This document shows positions 23,645 through 36,213 of a stretch of DNA of 64,000 nt, one piece after another. Under the pieces are notes generated by a model that saw only the letters and a program-made list of their open reading frames with translations, was not told the DNA's origin and did no database searches. The stretch is taken from positions 54,581,586 through 54,645,585 of the forward strand of contig CM067082.1 in the NCBI GenBank assembly GCA_034008185.1, given 5' to 3'. This DNA comes from Gorsachius magnificus. Taxonomy: Eukaryota > Chordata > Aves > Pelecaniformes > Ardeidae. Positions within the stretch are counted from its first letter, which is position 1; each line of letters begins with the position of its first letter. Made by a program: the position numbers and the translations under genes.

Positions 23645-26600
23645 ACTAGAACCATCTTTTACAGGTTGCCACTCATCTTAGCCTGCGCATAGCTCCCATC
23701 TGTTGTATAAAACAGACTAGAATATTGGCAGCTGTTGGAAGAGGTGGCTCCTTGTTTACTGATTGCTAGAATCATTTTTTCACTAGATGAAGTGATGGGG
23801 GAGGGGGGGGAGAAAAAGGAATTAAAGCATAGACAAAGACACAACTCAAGGTTTGCATTTGTAATGATTGCTACTGCTTTTATAGCTGGGTAATAAATCG
23901 TCACCATATTCTACAGTACACTTTAATGAACAGCTGAAATGCCACTGGAAATTTTGAAAACATTCCATTTAGGAATAAATCTGGCTATGTATGACGGGAA
24001 GATCTGAACGTCAAATTTATTTTCTCCGAGCTACTATTACCAGTAACCTGTAAATGAAAATATTATTTTCTTCCTTAAGGGTTCAGCTCTGTATTCTATT
24101 TACCCTGCATTGGCTAAACTTCTGTTTGTGCCATCATAATTTCCACAACTAAGTATGACAGACAAGGGACCGAGACTCTGGGACAGCTCTTTGGCCAATA
24201 CAAAATGGTCTGATAGCTCCACTAACTGCATTGGGTATATTAATTGGCAGAAGGAGGATGTGAATTATTAAAGATCTTGAATGAGCTCCTCAAGCATGCT
24301 GCATCATTTCTGCACTGCTGTGCCTGCCGGCGGGACATGGGACAAGCACTGGAGGGTGGTCCTGAACTCAGTGCCAGAGCCCTTTCAGAGGGGCTTATAC
24401 ACGGCTCATCCTTACTGCTATGGTAAAAGACAGATTTTTGCCTGGGAGGCTTCTAGTCCCATGTGGGTACACGATGTGATGGTGTTGGTTGAAGCAGCAT
24501 TCAGGGAGCTTGCAGTGGTCATGGCGAGCCAGGCATGCTTTGGGGGGTGGGAAGTCCCCTAAGGTAACAGGCTGCGCTCACAGGTGGCAGGTCCCCAAAC
24601 CTGCTGCACCGTCCTATTTCCCCATACTGCTGCCCTTGCCCCAGGCCTCACCCCGGAGGATGGGAGCACAGCCACAACGTCAACCAACATGCCGATGGTG
24701 GATGGGGCTGGAGGAGTAGCGATGCCAGACCTGCTTCCCAAGAACCACAGCAAGGAGACACCAGGAGAAGATGAAGGCTTTGGGTTCTGCCACTCTGCCT
24801 GGCTGCCGTTGCGGGTGTCCCAAGGGGATTGACCAGAAAAGGAGCCAGCCCTGTGCTGAGGTGTGCAGAAATGGAGTCTGCCGAGTTCCGGCGGAGAAAT
24901 AAAGGCTCCCCTGGATAAAGGAACGCAAGTGCCTCTGATCCACACTGTGTCTCAGGGGAGATTGAGGCACTCTGCCCGTGAGTGTAAAACACTACTGAAA
25001 GCCCATGAGGGGCTCTGAGAGGCAGGAGAGCGTTCATTTAAGCAGAAAGCATATTTTAACGAAGCATCTAAACCAGAAGATACTGTAGGTATGTAAAGGA
25101 AATTTTCAAGCTACCTTTGCATACTGGCCTTTGGTTTCTGCTCTGCAAATTTCAGACATCCTGGGGCTGATTCTCCTATTTTCATTCAAATGTAGAAACG
25201 AAAAGATTTAAACCGCACACACCTAATCACCCCCATCGCTGTTGCAACATGCATGTTAATAAATGCTTTTAACCAACTGTTACAGAGTTGCTTGCATTTA
25301 CACAGTCTTAATTCAGGTGGAAACACATTTTGGTCCCTAATTTGCTTAATTGTCTATTTACAGAGTAAGGAGTTGGCCAGCATAGGTGAGCATGGGAAGA
25401 GCTAGGCTTAGCGGATTTGCTCTGGTTTGTGCAGGGAAGTCTGAGACAGGGGCAGGAAACAGCCCTAGCCTAGTGCCCAACTCAGGTAATGGCCCAGGAT
25501 GACCAAAGGGGGAAGGAAAGCTATACGCTATCCTTACATACCGCCTTGTCATTTCTGACTTGTATATGCTGGCCATAATTCATTCAAATATATATTAAAG
25601 GGTTTAAAATGCAGTGTTAGCAGACCTAGAGAGGAATAGCTTTGAATATGTTCCTGGAAGCGTTCCTTTGCCTTCACAACAGCTTTCAAATGCCAAAGAG
25701 AAGATAGACAACGGGGATTTACAAGAGCAGGCAAATTTAGTTTCAAATATTTCCTTTTCATTTAGGAAAGCACAATGTGCTCTGTCATATATGTGCTCTT
25801 TATGAAAAACACTTTCATTTATTACACTTCATTTCTGAATGAAAAAAGGGAGAGACAAGACTGACAATGGCTGCTTTCTTTCCCCTTTAGGGCAGACACA
25901 ATATAAAAAAGCGTTACGATGAAAAATAGTCCTAAGACTGCATTGTCTTCTGCAAGTTCAGCATTCGGATTCCTAGCACAAAATGCGGTGTTGTGCCAGA
26001 TGGGGAGCGTGCTATGCCAACAGAAAATGACAAAGCAGAATAAAGTGAAAGCCCAGAAACATGTCCTGAATAGCAGAGGAGTGTGCCAACATTTGCCTTC
26101 AAACAAACAGAAAGCCCCCAACTACACACCACACACAACCCAAACCCAAGACAAAATAAACCTCAGAACCACCACTATGGCTAAATATCCCAGCTCCCAT
26201 TTTTGTAGCCTACAACGGACAGCTTCATTCCCTGGGGCTCAATTATCCCAGCCTGAATGCCCCACCTCCAGCGTGGCTGGTGGGCACATGCAATGTACAT
26301 TTCTGGGCTTAATTTTATTTGCATTTTAGTGTTGCTGGAAGGTAGAATAATCAGGGCAGTCTGACACAAGGCAAACACTGAAGGACATCAGGGAGAAACA
26401 TGTACGGAACAAAGCCATTCAAGTGCATCTGTCTGATCCTGGTCATGATATGGGTCACCAGGCTGGGGTAATTCCATCATGTTGGCACCTATGTTCTGCT
26501 GCTTTTTCAGTGCAGCGAATACAAATCTGCCATGCTACCCACAGGGACGAGGGCAGCACGTAAACAGTTTTGAACGTTCCTCCCCTTGACCAGGGATTTT

Positions 26601-28733
26601 TCTGGGTTTTGAAGAACTCCTTTTTGTTTATAATCAAGTGAATCTCCTCATGGGGATTTCCTACCTTGAAGCAAAAAAACCCCAAACAAATAAAATTTCT
26701 CTTCAAGTTCTTAATGTGTTGCTACAGAGCCAAGTGTGAGAAAGAAAAGTCTAAAACTTGAGAACAACCAGAAAAAGCTCATCTGCTGAAGAGCAAGTCA
26801 ATGTTACCAGCACAAAATTGGCATCTGCTTCCTTTTGCATTATAAAAGTTTCCGCTGATCAGACTACAAACTGTCCTTGCTGCATGGACCAGCCAACACA
26901 TACCACAAAGCCGTGTGGGATGTGCCGGTGTCACAGGGTTTGTCACAGGGCAAGAAGAGGCAGAAACTTCAGCACCAGTGTATTTGTCTCTCGGCCTGGT
27001 TTTACAGATTCTGGTAGGGCTGCAGAGGAAAACACTTAAAAAAAAAAATAATCCAGAAGTCCACAGAGTTTGGTGTCACGCAGCTCTCTAATGTGTCTAT
27101 CTCCAGCTGTTGCGGGTTTTTTGAGTAAGCACATAGTGTCCTGCCAGAGAGCTCCTGTCTGTTTGATAGAGGGCAACAGGAACTGGATCAACATTTTTTA
27201 GTAGCAAATGCTTCTAAAAAGCCCAGTCCCTTTTAAAACTCTCCACATCTGGCTACTGCCAGCTTCAGAATCAGCCATGAAACCAGTTCTTTGTGATTTT
27301 ATTGCAAACCTGCTTTCCTCTCAAAGGGCACGCAATCTTTGGGTTGTTTTATTTCTTTTCGGAGTGTGGGGGTGCTGAGGTTGTATGACCATGTTTCAAG
27401 AGCATATTTAGTCCTTAGTAAGTGTTAAAATGCTAGCAAACAAAGCTGTCTACTGCATAAATATTCACATATACATTAAACCACAGCTTTCCCTTTATTT
27501 CAAAGATCCTCCTAGGCTAATGAATTGAAGGAACCTTTCCCTTGCCATTGATGTGCTGTACCTTCTCCCTGCTTTCTAGACACGGCAAAAGAACAGAGCA
27601 CAGCACAGAAAGGGCACATAATGCCATATGCAATTGAGGTGGTAAGAGAAGCAGATGGAAGATGATGCAGACAGACATTACACAATTCTCTTCAATCAGA
27701 AATGTAGTCTACATGCTGGTGCTGATTCCCATGTGTAGGGGTGTGTGTGTGGAATCGTTCTGAGTGCTCTTCTGTTCCACCCTGGAGGGTGAAAAGAGAT
27801 ACTGAAGTGTAGAAACAGTTCAACCCAGATGAACCAGCTCAACTCAGTGATGCCAGGCTAAGCCATTTCTGTACAACACCACACAATTTTTGTTTACACT
27901 AGAAGAGAAATGCAGCCTCTCTTGTCACACCTAGCAGGGTAAGATATAACATCGTTGAGAGCGCCCAGCTTGAGAAGGACAGCTTTCCTCTCAGAAGATC
28001 CTCTGAGGAAAGTTGTGGGCCTTCACATCCGCTATGGCCAATCTTACTGAGTACATCTTTGCCAGCACAAAAGTCAAACCCTCCTTCCTGCAGAAGGCAC
28101 TCCTTCAGCACCATTTGGTGAGGCCAAGCTCACCCACTTGATCCCACATCAAGTTACGTTCTTGGTTACTTCAGTGGTTAGTGACCTGCTATACCACTTA
28201 GACACACACATGGGATCCACCCATGGGTACTGAGGGAGATGGCAGAAGTGCTCACCAAGCCACTTGCCATCATTTATCAGCATTCCTGGCTAACTGGGGA
28301 GGAGGATCTGGGGAACTCCAGGCCTGTCAGTCTGACCTTGGTGCCAACGAAGGTTATGGAGCAGATCATCTGAGTGCTATCACATGGCATTACGGAAACC
28401 AGGTGATCAGGCCCAGTCAGCATGGGTTTATGAAAGGCAGGTCCTGCTTGACTAACCTGATCTCCTTCTACGACAAGGTGACCTGCTGAGTGGATGAGGG
28501 AAAGGCTGTAGGTGTTTCATAGCTGGACTTTAGTAAAGCCTCTGACACTGTTTCCCACAGCATTCTCCTGGAGAAACTGGCTGCTCATGGCTTGGACGGG
28601 CGTACTCTTTGCTGGGAAAAAAACTGGCTGGATGGCTGGGCCCAAAGAGTTGTGAATGGAGTTAAATCCAGTTGGTGGCCAGTCACAAGAGGTACTCCCC
28701 AGGTTCAGCACTGGGGCCAGTTCTGTTTAATAT

Positions 28734-29277
28734 AGAATCATAGAATCATAGAATCACCTCGGTTGGAAAAGACCTTTAAGATCATCGAGTCCAACCGTTA
28801 ACCTAGCACTGCCATCCCACCACTAAACCATGTCCCTAAGCACCTCATCTATCCTTCTTTTAAAGACCTCCAGGGATGAGGACTCCACCACCTCCCTGGG
28901 CAGCCCATTCCAGAGCCTGACAACCCTCTCGGTGAAGAAGTTTCTCCTAATGTCTAGCCTAAACCTGCCCTGGCGCAGCTTCAAGCCATTCCCCCTCGTC
29001 CTATCATCTGTTACCAGGGAGAAGAGGCCGACCCCCACCTCGCTACAGCCTCCTTTCAGGTAGTTGTAGAGGGCGATCAGGTCTCCCCTCAGCCTCCTCT
29101 TCTCCAGACTAAACAACCCCAGTTCCCTCAGCCGCTCCTCGTATGACTTGTGTTCCAGACCCCTCACCAGCTTGGTTGCTCTCCTCTGGACATGTTCCAG
29201 CAAGGCAACATCTTTCTTGTAGTGAGGGGCCCAAAACTGAACACAGTATTCGAGGTGCGGCCTCACCAGCACCGAAA
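28734..29277 (-). mobile_element. Younger CR1 LINE nested in the plus-strand CR1
   Basis: Minus-strand CR1 of about 540 bases with a three-unit octamer tail (agaatcatagaatcatagaatcacc) at its 3' end. The reverse transcriptase C-terminus is open without stops over 149 codons (29272-28823, ending [12 protein letters not shown]), which points to a fairly young insertion. Outside it the older CR1 resumes: ttctgtttaatat on the left and tatctttatcaatgatctgg on the right. Similar words tttaatata (28726-28734) and tttatata (29283-29290) at the borders may be an imperfect target duplication. Confidence 0.9.
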
Positions 29278-29369
29278 TATACTTTATATATCTTTATCAA
29301 TGATCTGGATGAGGGGATCGAGTGCCCCCTCAGTAAGTTTGCAGACGACACCAAATTGGGCACGAGTGT

Positions 29370-29403
29370 CACAGAATCACACAGAATCACAGAATCACAG
29401 AAT
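29370..29403 (-). repeat. CR1 tail octamer array (tail-only insertion)
   Basis: Four CACAGAAT-type units, one carrying an extra CA, placed inside the plus-strand CR1 where an intact copy reads straight from the cac-agtgt region into tgttgatctgcttgagg. The units are the reverse complement of the CR1 3' octamer ATTCTGTG. The word GTGT occurs on both sides and could be a 4-bp duplication. Confidence 0.65.
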
Positions 29404-31633
29404 GTGTTGATCTGCTTGAGGGGAGGAGGGCTCTGCAGATGAATCTGGACAGGGTGGATCGATGGTCCGAGGCCAACTGCATGATGTTCAACAAGGCCAA
29501 GAGCCAGGTCCTGCACTTGGGTCACAACAACCCCATGCAACGCTACAGGCTTGGGGAAGAGTGGCTGGAAAGCTGCTTGGCAGAAAAGGACCCTGGGCGT
29601 ACTGGTTGACAGCCGGCTGAATATGAGCCAGCAGTGTGCTCAGGTGGCCAAGGAGGCCAACAGCATCCTGGCTTGTATCAGGAATAGTGTGGCCACTGGG
29701 AGCAGGGAAGTGATCGTGCCCCTGTACTCAGCACTGGTGAGGCCACACCTCGACTACTGTGTTCACTTTTGGGGCCCTCACTACAAGACAGACATTGAGG
29801 TGCTGGAGCGTGTCCAGAGAAGGGCAATGAAGCTGCTGAGGGGTCTGGAGCACAAGTCTTATGAGAAGCCGGGGTTGTTTGGCCTGGAGAAAGGGAGGCT
29901 GAAGGGAGACCTTATCGCCCTCTACAACTGCCTGAAAGGAGGCTGTAGTGAGGTGGGTGTTGGTCTCTTCTGCCAAGTAACAAGCAATAGGATGAGAGGA
30001 AATGGTCCCAAGTTGTGCCAGGGGAGGTTTGGAATGGATATTGGGAAAAAATTCTTCACTGAAAGGGTTGTCAAGCACTGGGACAGGCTGCCCAGGGAGG
30101 TGGTCGAGTCCCCATCCCTGGAGGTATTTAAAAGACGGGTAGATGTGGCTCTCATGGACACGGATTAGTGATGGACTTGGCAGTGTTAGGTTGATGGTCA
30201 GAGCTGATGATCTTAAAGGTCTTTTCCAACCTAAATAATTATGTGCCACCTCTCCCCTCTAGTGAGACTCAGAAGTCATCCGCAGCCTGCTCAGATTAAA
30301 CTCTCATTTTAGTAATTCAAGCATTTCCGTGTGCCAGCTAGCCACCTGAGAGCATGTGTTTGAGGGCAAGCCCTCCAAGAAGGAGGGAAGAAGATGCCTC
30401 CAGGTCCACTCAGGCACAGCTTTTGGCATTGGACATGGACTGCTTCACTGCCACTTCTGTAATTGCTGCTTTTATAACAAGTGAGTCAAATCATACTGTC
30501 ATTTTCCCCCTCTTGGGTGTCTGGTAGCACACTCAAAACATCCTCTCACACACCTGCGGATCTGTACTTCCTGACGCATTTGTGGCGAGAACTGAAGTTC
30601 AAGTCTCAGTCTGTACTAATATTCAGCTTACTCCTACTCAAAATACTGACAGACAGCTTTTTTTCTTTTTTTACCCTCAGGGTATCTGAGATCAAGATAT
30701 TCCCCATTACAGTACTTGTGCTATTCTATAAAAAATCATGGTCTCCACAAGCTTGGACCTCACCTGCTTAATTTAATTTTCAGGTCTCCCCCATTCATAC
30801 ATTAAAAGTTTGATTAATTCTGCCAGTGGGAAAAACCAAGAACTACAGCTCTCTGCCAAACTGCAGGAGGAAAGCAGTTACTTTTCAGGAATGTCACCCG
30901 GCCGTGTGTTGAGCTGGCTGCACACCCAGCCCTCCCTGCTTAGCACCGCGATTTATGCAGGAACTCTCGCTTGCTGCCGGGAGTGGGAGGATAGCGCTCC
31001 AGCTCAGCTAAAAGGCATCTTCTGGGCAGACTTCCCGTAACTGAAAGTCCTCCTGTGCTACTCCAAGTTACAATGTTGGGCAGTATTTATCTACAAATAA
31101 TGTTTTCCAGTAAATACTAAAAAAGTATTTGCTGTTGGATGTCACTGCAGTGTTTATTTAAGAGCAATTTTTCCTGACAAATCGCAATGCAATTTCAGTG
31201 GTCGGTGTCCTCAGCTCCATATGGACCTGAAACCAGGTGATGGTCACCCCCACACTGCATGGCCATGAGCCTGCAAGCCCTGCCATGTGCCTGCTTCTGA
31301 GTCACATAGTTCAGAAAGACATTTCCAAACATCCGGGCTAGATCTGTATAAACATTTCCTAGTGAGATTAGGAACACATCTTAGTTTTGCAAGTCAACAC
31401 CGTTACTCCAAAATCTTCACATAAATAAACAGCCACCTGCATTTTCCAAAAATGCATTTTCCATATGCAGCATTTTCCCACTTCCTATTCAGTCTTCTGC
31501 CATTTGAAAAGTTTCAGATACCTACTAAAATAAAAAAAGCAGATTCAACACCAGCTGTACAGACATGCAACACAAACCAAACTATTGGAGAACTCTGAAA
31601 AACAAGTACATTTTAAAGCAATGAGGAGGGTAG

Positions 31634-32190
31634 GCTAGTGTCCTGGTTTCAGCTGGGATGGAGTTAATTTTCTTCCTGGTAGCTGGCATGGTGCAGTGTT
31701 TTGGATTTAGTATGAGAAGAATGTTGGTAACACACTGATGGTTTAGTTGTTGCTAAGCCGGGCCTACACCAGTCAAGGACTTTCAGCTTCCCCTGCTCTG
31801 CCAGGTGCACAAGAAGCTGGGAGGGGGCACAGCCAGGACAGCTGACCCCAACTGGTCATTCCACACCATATGACATCATGCTCGGAGGGAGTTGGCCAAG
31901 GGGAGAATGATCACTGGTCGGGACGGGCTGGGCATCAGTCAGTGGGTGGTGAGTAACTGCATTGAGCATCAATTGTTTTGTATATTCTATTAATATTATT
32001 ATTATTATTATTACTCCTCCTCCTCCTCCTCCTCCTACTTTTTTCTCCTCTACTGTTTTATTAACCTGTCTTTATCCCAACCCATGGCTTTTACTTTTTT
32101 CCCAATTCTCTCCCCCATCCCACTGAGGGAGGGGGGAGTAAGTGAGCAGCTGCGTGTTCAGCTGCCTGCTGGGTTAAACATGAAAGCTAG
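31634..32190 (+). mobile_element. Solo LTR of the same retrovirus family (copy 2) with GCTAG duplication
   Basis: LTR at 31639-32185 (547 bases) starting TGTCCTGGTTTCAGCTGGGA, flanked by perfect 5-bp target duplications GCTAG (31634-31638 and 32186-32190). Five-base duplications fit ERVL-type integration. The internal part contains an ATT repeat and a CTC repeat. The segment that carries TATATAA in the other two copies is missing. It lies antisense to DLGAP1. No viral genes are present; solo LTRs arise by recombination between the two LTRs of a provirus. Confidence 0.9.
31993..32036 (+). repeat. ATT and CTC microsatellites inside LTR copy 2
   Basis: An ATT trinucleotide run (31993-32012) is followed directly by a CTC run (32014-32036). 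Both lie within the LTR body. Confidence 0.9.
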
Positions 32191-34508
32191 TAACTGTATA
32201 AGGAAGAAAGGAAAAAATCCCAAGTCCAGCTAAGCTAAGGGGCTGAGCTCACCTTCTTACATCTCCAAGTAACAGCATCACCTCCAAATGAATGTTTGAG
32301 AAAGCAAGACTCAATATAGGCCCAGGGATGCTATGTGACAAATACTTTGAGTATCTCACCTGCTATGGGCACATATTACTTCTTGATAATGCCTGAAAAC
32401 TGTTGACCTGGACCTGTAATATGTGCTGGCGGTGACTGTGGATTTTCTCTCCTCTTCTCTCTTGATGGGTTCATTTTGAAAGATCATTTGTGGACTCTTA
32501 CTAAGTGGCTATTTCAGTATCCTCTATTTTAGCTGGTTTGCGTTTGAAGAACGCTAAGCAGTTTAAAGTGCCTGAAGAGAAGACTGTTTTTTCCTCTTTA
32601 CTAAACAAGTACTTCCAACTTACTACATTTTGTTTCTCTGCAGACGCTGGGGAGGTGGTGACTGGAACTCCAAGCTACTCCTGGCAGCACAGGGGCTGAA
32701 AGGGGGTGAGAAGAGAGAGCAGTGACCTCCTGGATAACTCTACAGCCAGTTTCTCAAGCTGTGTCTGGAGAAGTACAGCTTGGCATTCAGATATGACCTG
32801 CGGCCACCCAAAAAAGCAAAGATTTTGGAGGAACTGCTCAAATAGAGTTATCACTGACTAAGATAAAACCCAACAACTGCCACTTCTCCAAAGAATCTGG
32901 CAATACTAACTTTTCTTCCATAATTTTATTTAAAGTAATGTCTAGAATATATGTAAATGGAAAAATAATGGTGTGCAGTAGAGTTTCTGGCAAATTCTTT
33001 ACTGATTCTCTGGGCATCAGTCTCTGCTGCTGTAGGAGATTTTCCCTTTTATCACTGATACCGCACAGCAAAAGTGATACCCCAGGAGCAGGGAGGCTTT
33101 CCCCCCATGTAACGTTACTATAGAGCTATTCCTCAGAAAAAAGAAGCTGATACCACTTTCCCTTCAGGTGCCTTTACATCAAACGAAATCCCTCAAAAGA
33201 AACCCAGATAATTAAAACCCCCATCTGTCCATGTATTTTATAACTCTCTCTTTCCATTCGAAAGTCTTTCCAGTTTTGTTCTGCAGTGATTACAAAAAGA
33301 CTTGTCTGCTCTACTGAGATATGACATGGAGGGGTTGCTTCAGGTATGTGTGAAATATATTGTGGTCTGGGCAAGCTGGTTTGTCAATGGTTTTATAAAC
33401 AGGGCCAAAGAAACGAATACCTAAGGTGGAAGTCTGCAGTTGATTTCCATTATGAAAACTTTTCTGATCAATAGAAGTTTGCTCAAAAGATGTAAAATGA
33501 CGCTTAATACACATTTTTAGATTTTTCCCCCCCTTTCTTTTAAAAACAGATGCTTTCTGGCTATCGCTGGGCCAAACTTGTACAGCATGAATCCTGATAA
33601 AGCAGAACTGATTATATTCTGGACTATGAGAGAACAAAGGAAAAAAATGTCTTGAGACGCTGCATAATAATGCCAAACCCAGCTGGGGACTGAAAGGGAT
33701 TTTTAAATAAAAAAATATTTAAAATAGGTATCTTTTAATCCCATAAAAAAGAAATACCCTGAAACATTTATTTGGGTCTGGGAGTAAAGGAATGGAGAAC
33801 CCATTATCATCCCATTCATCATGCTGTTCATGCCAAGTGCAATGATTCAGATAAAGACAATGAGGATATAAAAAATATTTCCAAAAAGTGGATGCTCTTC
33901 AGGGTTGAGGATCTTCAAAGGACTTTTGCACCTCATTTTAAAGGAAGAAAGCCTTTAATTCCTGAGAAAGTCAGCTGGTTACTCATCCTGTAATAGCAGG
34001 CATTTTTAAGTATTTCAAAATATTTATTTGAATGTAACTGTCAGAATTAAAATATGTGCTTTACTGAATTGGGACACTGCTCTTTTCCAATGAAAAATTA
34101 AAGCAAAAAAAGCCAGCAAGGTCAGATGAAAAAGAGAAAAAGTGCCCAAACTTCTGTGATTGCATAGGGAAAGGCACAAAGCTAGTTCCTTACAGATGAC
34201 CGATTAATAGTGGGCGGTTTATCCTGTATAAATTACAGACCAACCAACCACCTGTGAGTGAGTTAAGAAAAACCTCTCTCCTTTTCAAAACATAATGATA
34301 GGATACTTGGTGAAGCTGAAGATGGCCTTCTGGCTTTATTCAGAAGATGAAAATATCTGGATATCTATGTTTTTGTTTAAAACACCATAACAGAAAAAAA
34401 AAAGGAAAGATAAACTCTAAAATTTTTCTGGCTAAACAACTTCTACCTGGCATTTAAAACCACCAGCAAAGGACTGCGGCTCACGGTTCGGATTTCAATG
34501 TTGACAGA

Positions 34509-34622
34509 AATTTGCTGTGTGACCTGGAGAAGTCATATAAACTCTCAGGCTCAGCAAACAGGTATGTTAATACTTCCCTACAGCACCTCACAGGTGGCTT
34601 TGTGATGCTGAATTAAAGTTAG
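34509..34622 (+). mobile_element. Probable MIR/CORE-SINE relic
   Basis: The segment tttgctgtgtgacctggagaagtcatataaactctcaggctcag...ttaatacttccctacagcacctcacaggtggctttgtgatgctgaattaaa follows the order of a MIR-type CORE element (gctgtgtgacc, aagtca, ctcag, aatact, cctcacagg, tgtgaggat, taaa). This is by-eye similarity to a family known from amniotes; it is heavily diverged. Confidence 0.5.
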
Positions 34623-35792
34623 CAAACATGACTGAGGCTCTCTGATGGAAGAGAATAGTGGCACCGTATTTTTATTACTGGAGGCAAAGGTGATAGAACA
34701 ACCAAAATAATAAACTTCAGCCCCCAAGACAGATATTGTATATAAAGCGGAATAGCTGGCTAATAAAGATTAAAGAGTGTTTGGTGTGATGGTCAAAAGG
34801 TACTTTAGAAGAAATGCATTTTTCGATTAAAACCATTATTGACTATGGATGGTAACTTATGATATCATCTCAAGTCAATGGTTTTGCTGAGGTAAGACAG
34901 AACTCCTTGAACAGTTCTCCAGCCTAATAAAACTTCAGTGAGCTATGGAAAAGTTTAACGCCCAAAATGTCAATTTTAAGCAAAGTGTAATGGAACCTAT
35001 ATTACTTTCTCAAGCCTCCCAACACTTATGAGGGGGGGCTGCAACTTTGCCCTGAAGTTACATAATTTGAGTCGTATGAGAAGTACCCTCTTCCTTAGAT
35101 GTCCTCTTCCTTAAATGGCTGTTGTACTTATAGCAGCTATTTTTACTGCTCAGATTTTTTGGCACCTTGATTAGGAAAACAGCAACACCATGATAATATA
35201 TTAATCCATTTCTTATTGTCAGGAGCAACAGGGCAGAGATGTGTCTGATGATGCTTGAACACCAGCACATCTTTGCATGCAGGTGGGATGCACAGGGCCA
35301 CCTTCAAAGGTCTGCTCAGAGTCCTGGGGCTTTGGCTTCTCCTGTGATGTGCCAGGTAAAGGCCAATTTGTCAACCCACTGGATTTTGTCCTTCTGACTA
35401 AGTAGACAGGGGTGGCTGCTAGGCAAAATGAAGTGGATCATTCCAGCTCTGCAACGCCTTTACATTTTCCTGAACTGTCCACAGAGGGAAGTGTTTGCTC
35501 TCCCTTAATGACATGAACATGCCTGAGCTGCCCACTGGTGTATGGGCATGCACTGACACATCCAGGCAGATGGAGGAAGCCTAATATCCTGCTCACTGTC
35601 CAAACACAGTTCCCAGTATTGCACCATGACTAGACAAACTAAGCTGCCTCAGATTCATCACTTTTTCAGTTTAGCGTACATCAGAGATCAGCTGTGATAA
35701 ATTACCTGGATTTAGTGCAAGGTACCATGTGGAACCACAGAAATGCAATAGAAGTGGGGCAACCTTCTTTACATGACTGTTACTGAGAATCA

Positions 35793-36213
35793 GGAGGGCT
35801 ATAAAAATGATCCGAGGGCTGGAGCACCTCTCCTATGAGGACAGGCTGAGAGAGTTGGGCTTGTTCAGCCTGGAGAAGAGAAGGCTGTGGGGAGACCTGA
35901 CCGCAGCCTTTCAGTACTTAAAGGGGGCCTACAGGAGAGACAGGGACAATCTTTTTTAGTAGGGCCAGCTGTGACAGGACAAGGGGTAATGGTTTAAACT
36001 GAAGCAGGGTAGGTTTAGACTGGATATAAGGAAGAAATTCTTTACAATGAGGGTGGTGAAACACTGGAATGGGTTTCCCAGAGAGGTGGTGGAGGCCCCA
36101 TCACTGGAAACATTCAAGGCCACGTTGGATGGGCAACCCAAGCAACCTGATCCAGTTAAAGATGTCCCTGCTCACTGCTCCCTTCCAACCCAAAACATTC
36201 TATGATCATGTAA
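35793..36213 (+). mobile_element. CR1 LINE of a different subfamily, plus strand
   Basis: About 420 bases. It begins in the reverse transcriptase C-terminus (ctggagcacctctcctatgaggacaggctgag) and ends with cccttccaacccaaaacattctatgatcatg. Its 3' end (ccaacccaaaacattctatg) differs from the ccaacctaaa type of the other copies, so it belongs to another CR1 lineage. The frame is broken and the copy is inactive. It lies antisense to DLGAP1. Confidence 0.88.

Larger units (their letters stand above)
28215..30243 (+). mobile_element. CR1 LINE, about 1.5 kb, split by a younger CR1
   Basis: Plus-strand CR1 in two parts: 28215-28733 and about 29289-30243. The first part covers middle reverse transcriptase motifs (including a sequence encoding QHGFMKGRSCLTNL and the following YxDD-region neighbourhood) with an internal deletion and frameshifts. 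The second part covers the C-terminal part; an open frame at 29551-30168 encodes the usual end ([20 protein letters not shown]). It ends in the CR1 3' end with a reduced tail (taaataattatg). The element is interrupted by an inverted CR1 at 28734-29277 and by a short octamer array at 29370-29403. It is not functional. Confidence 0.9.

Noticed and set aside
28823..30168. Long open frames resembling a reverse transcriptase protein, as possible host genes
   Set aside because: They are the C-terminal ends of two CR1 ORF2 copies, truncated and in opposite orientations. They are listed as mobile elements.
31634..32190. Provirus with internal genes linking LTR copies at 31639 and 42045
   Set aside because: The two LTRs are in opposite orientation, each has its own different target duplication, and no gag, pol or env-like frame lies between.
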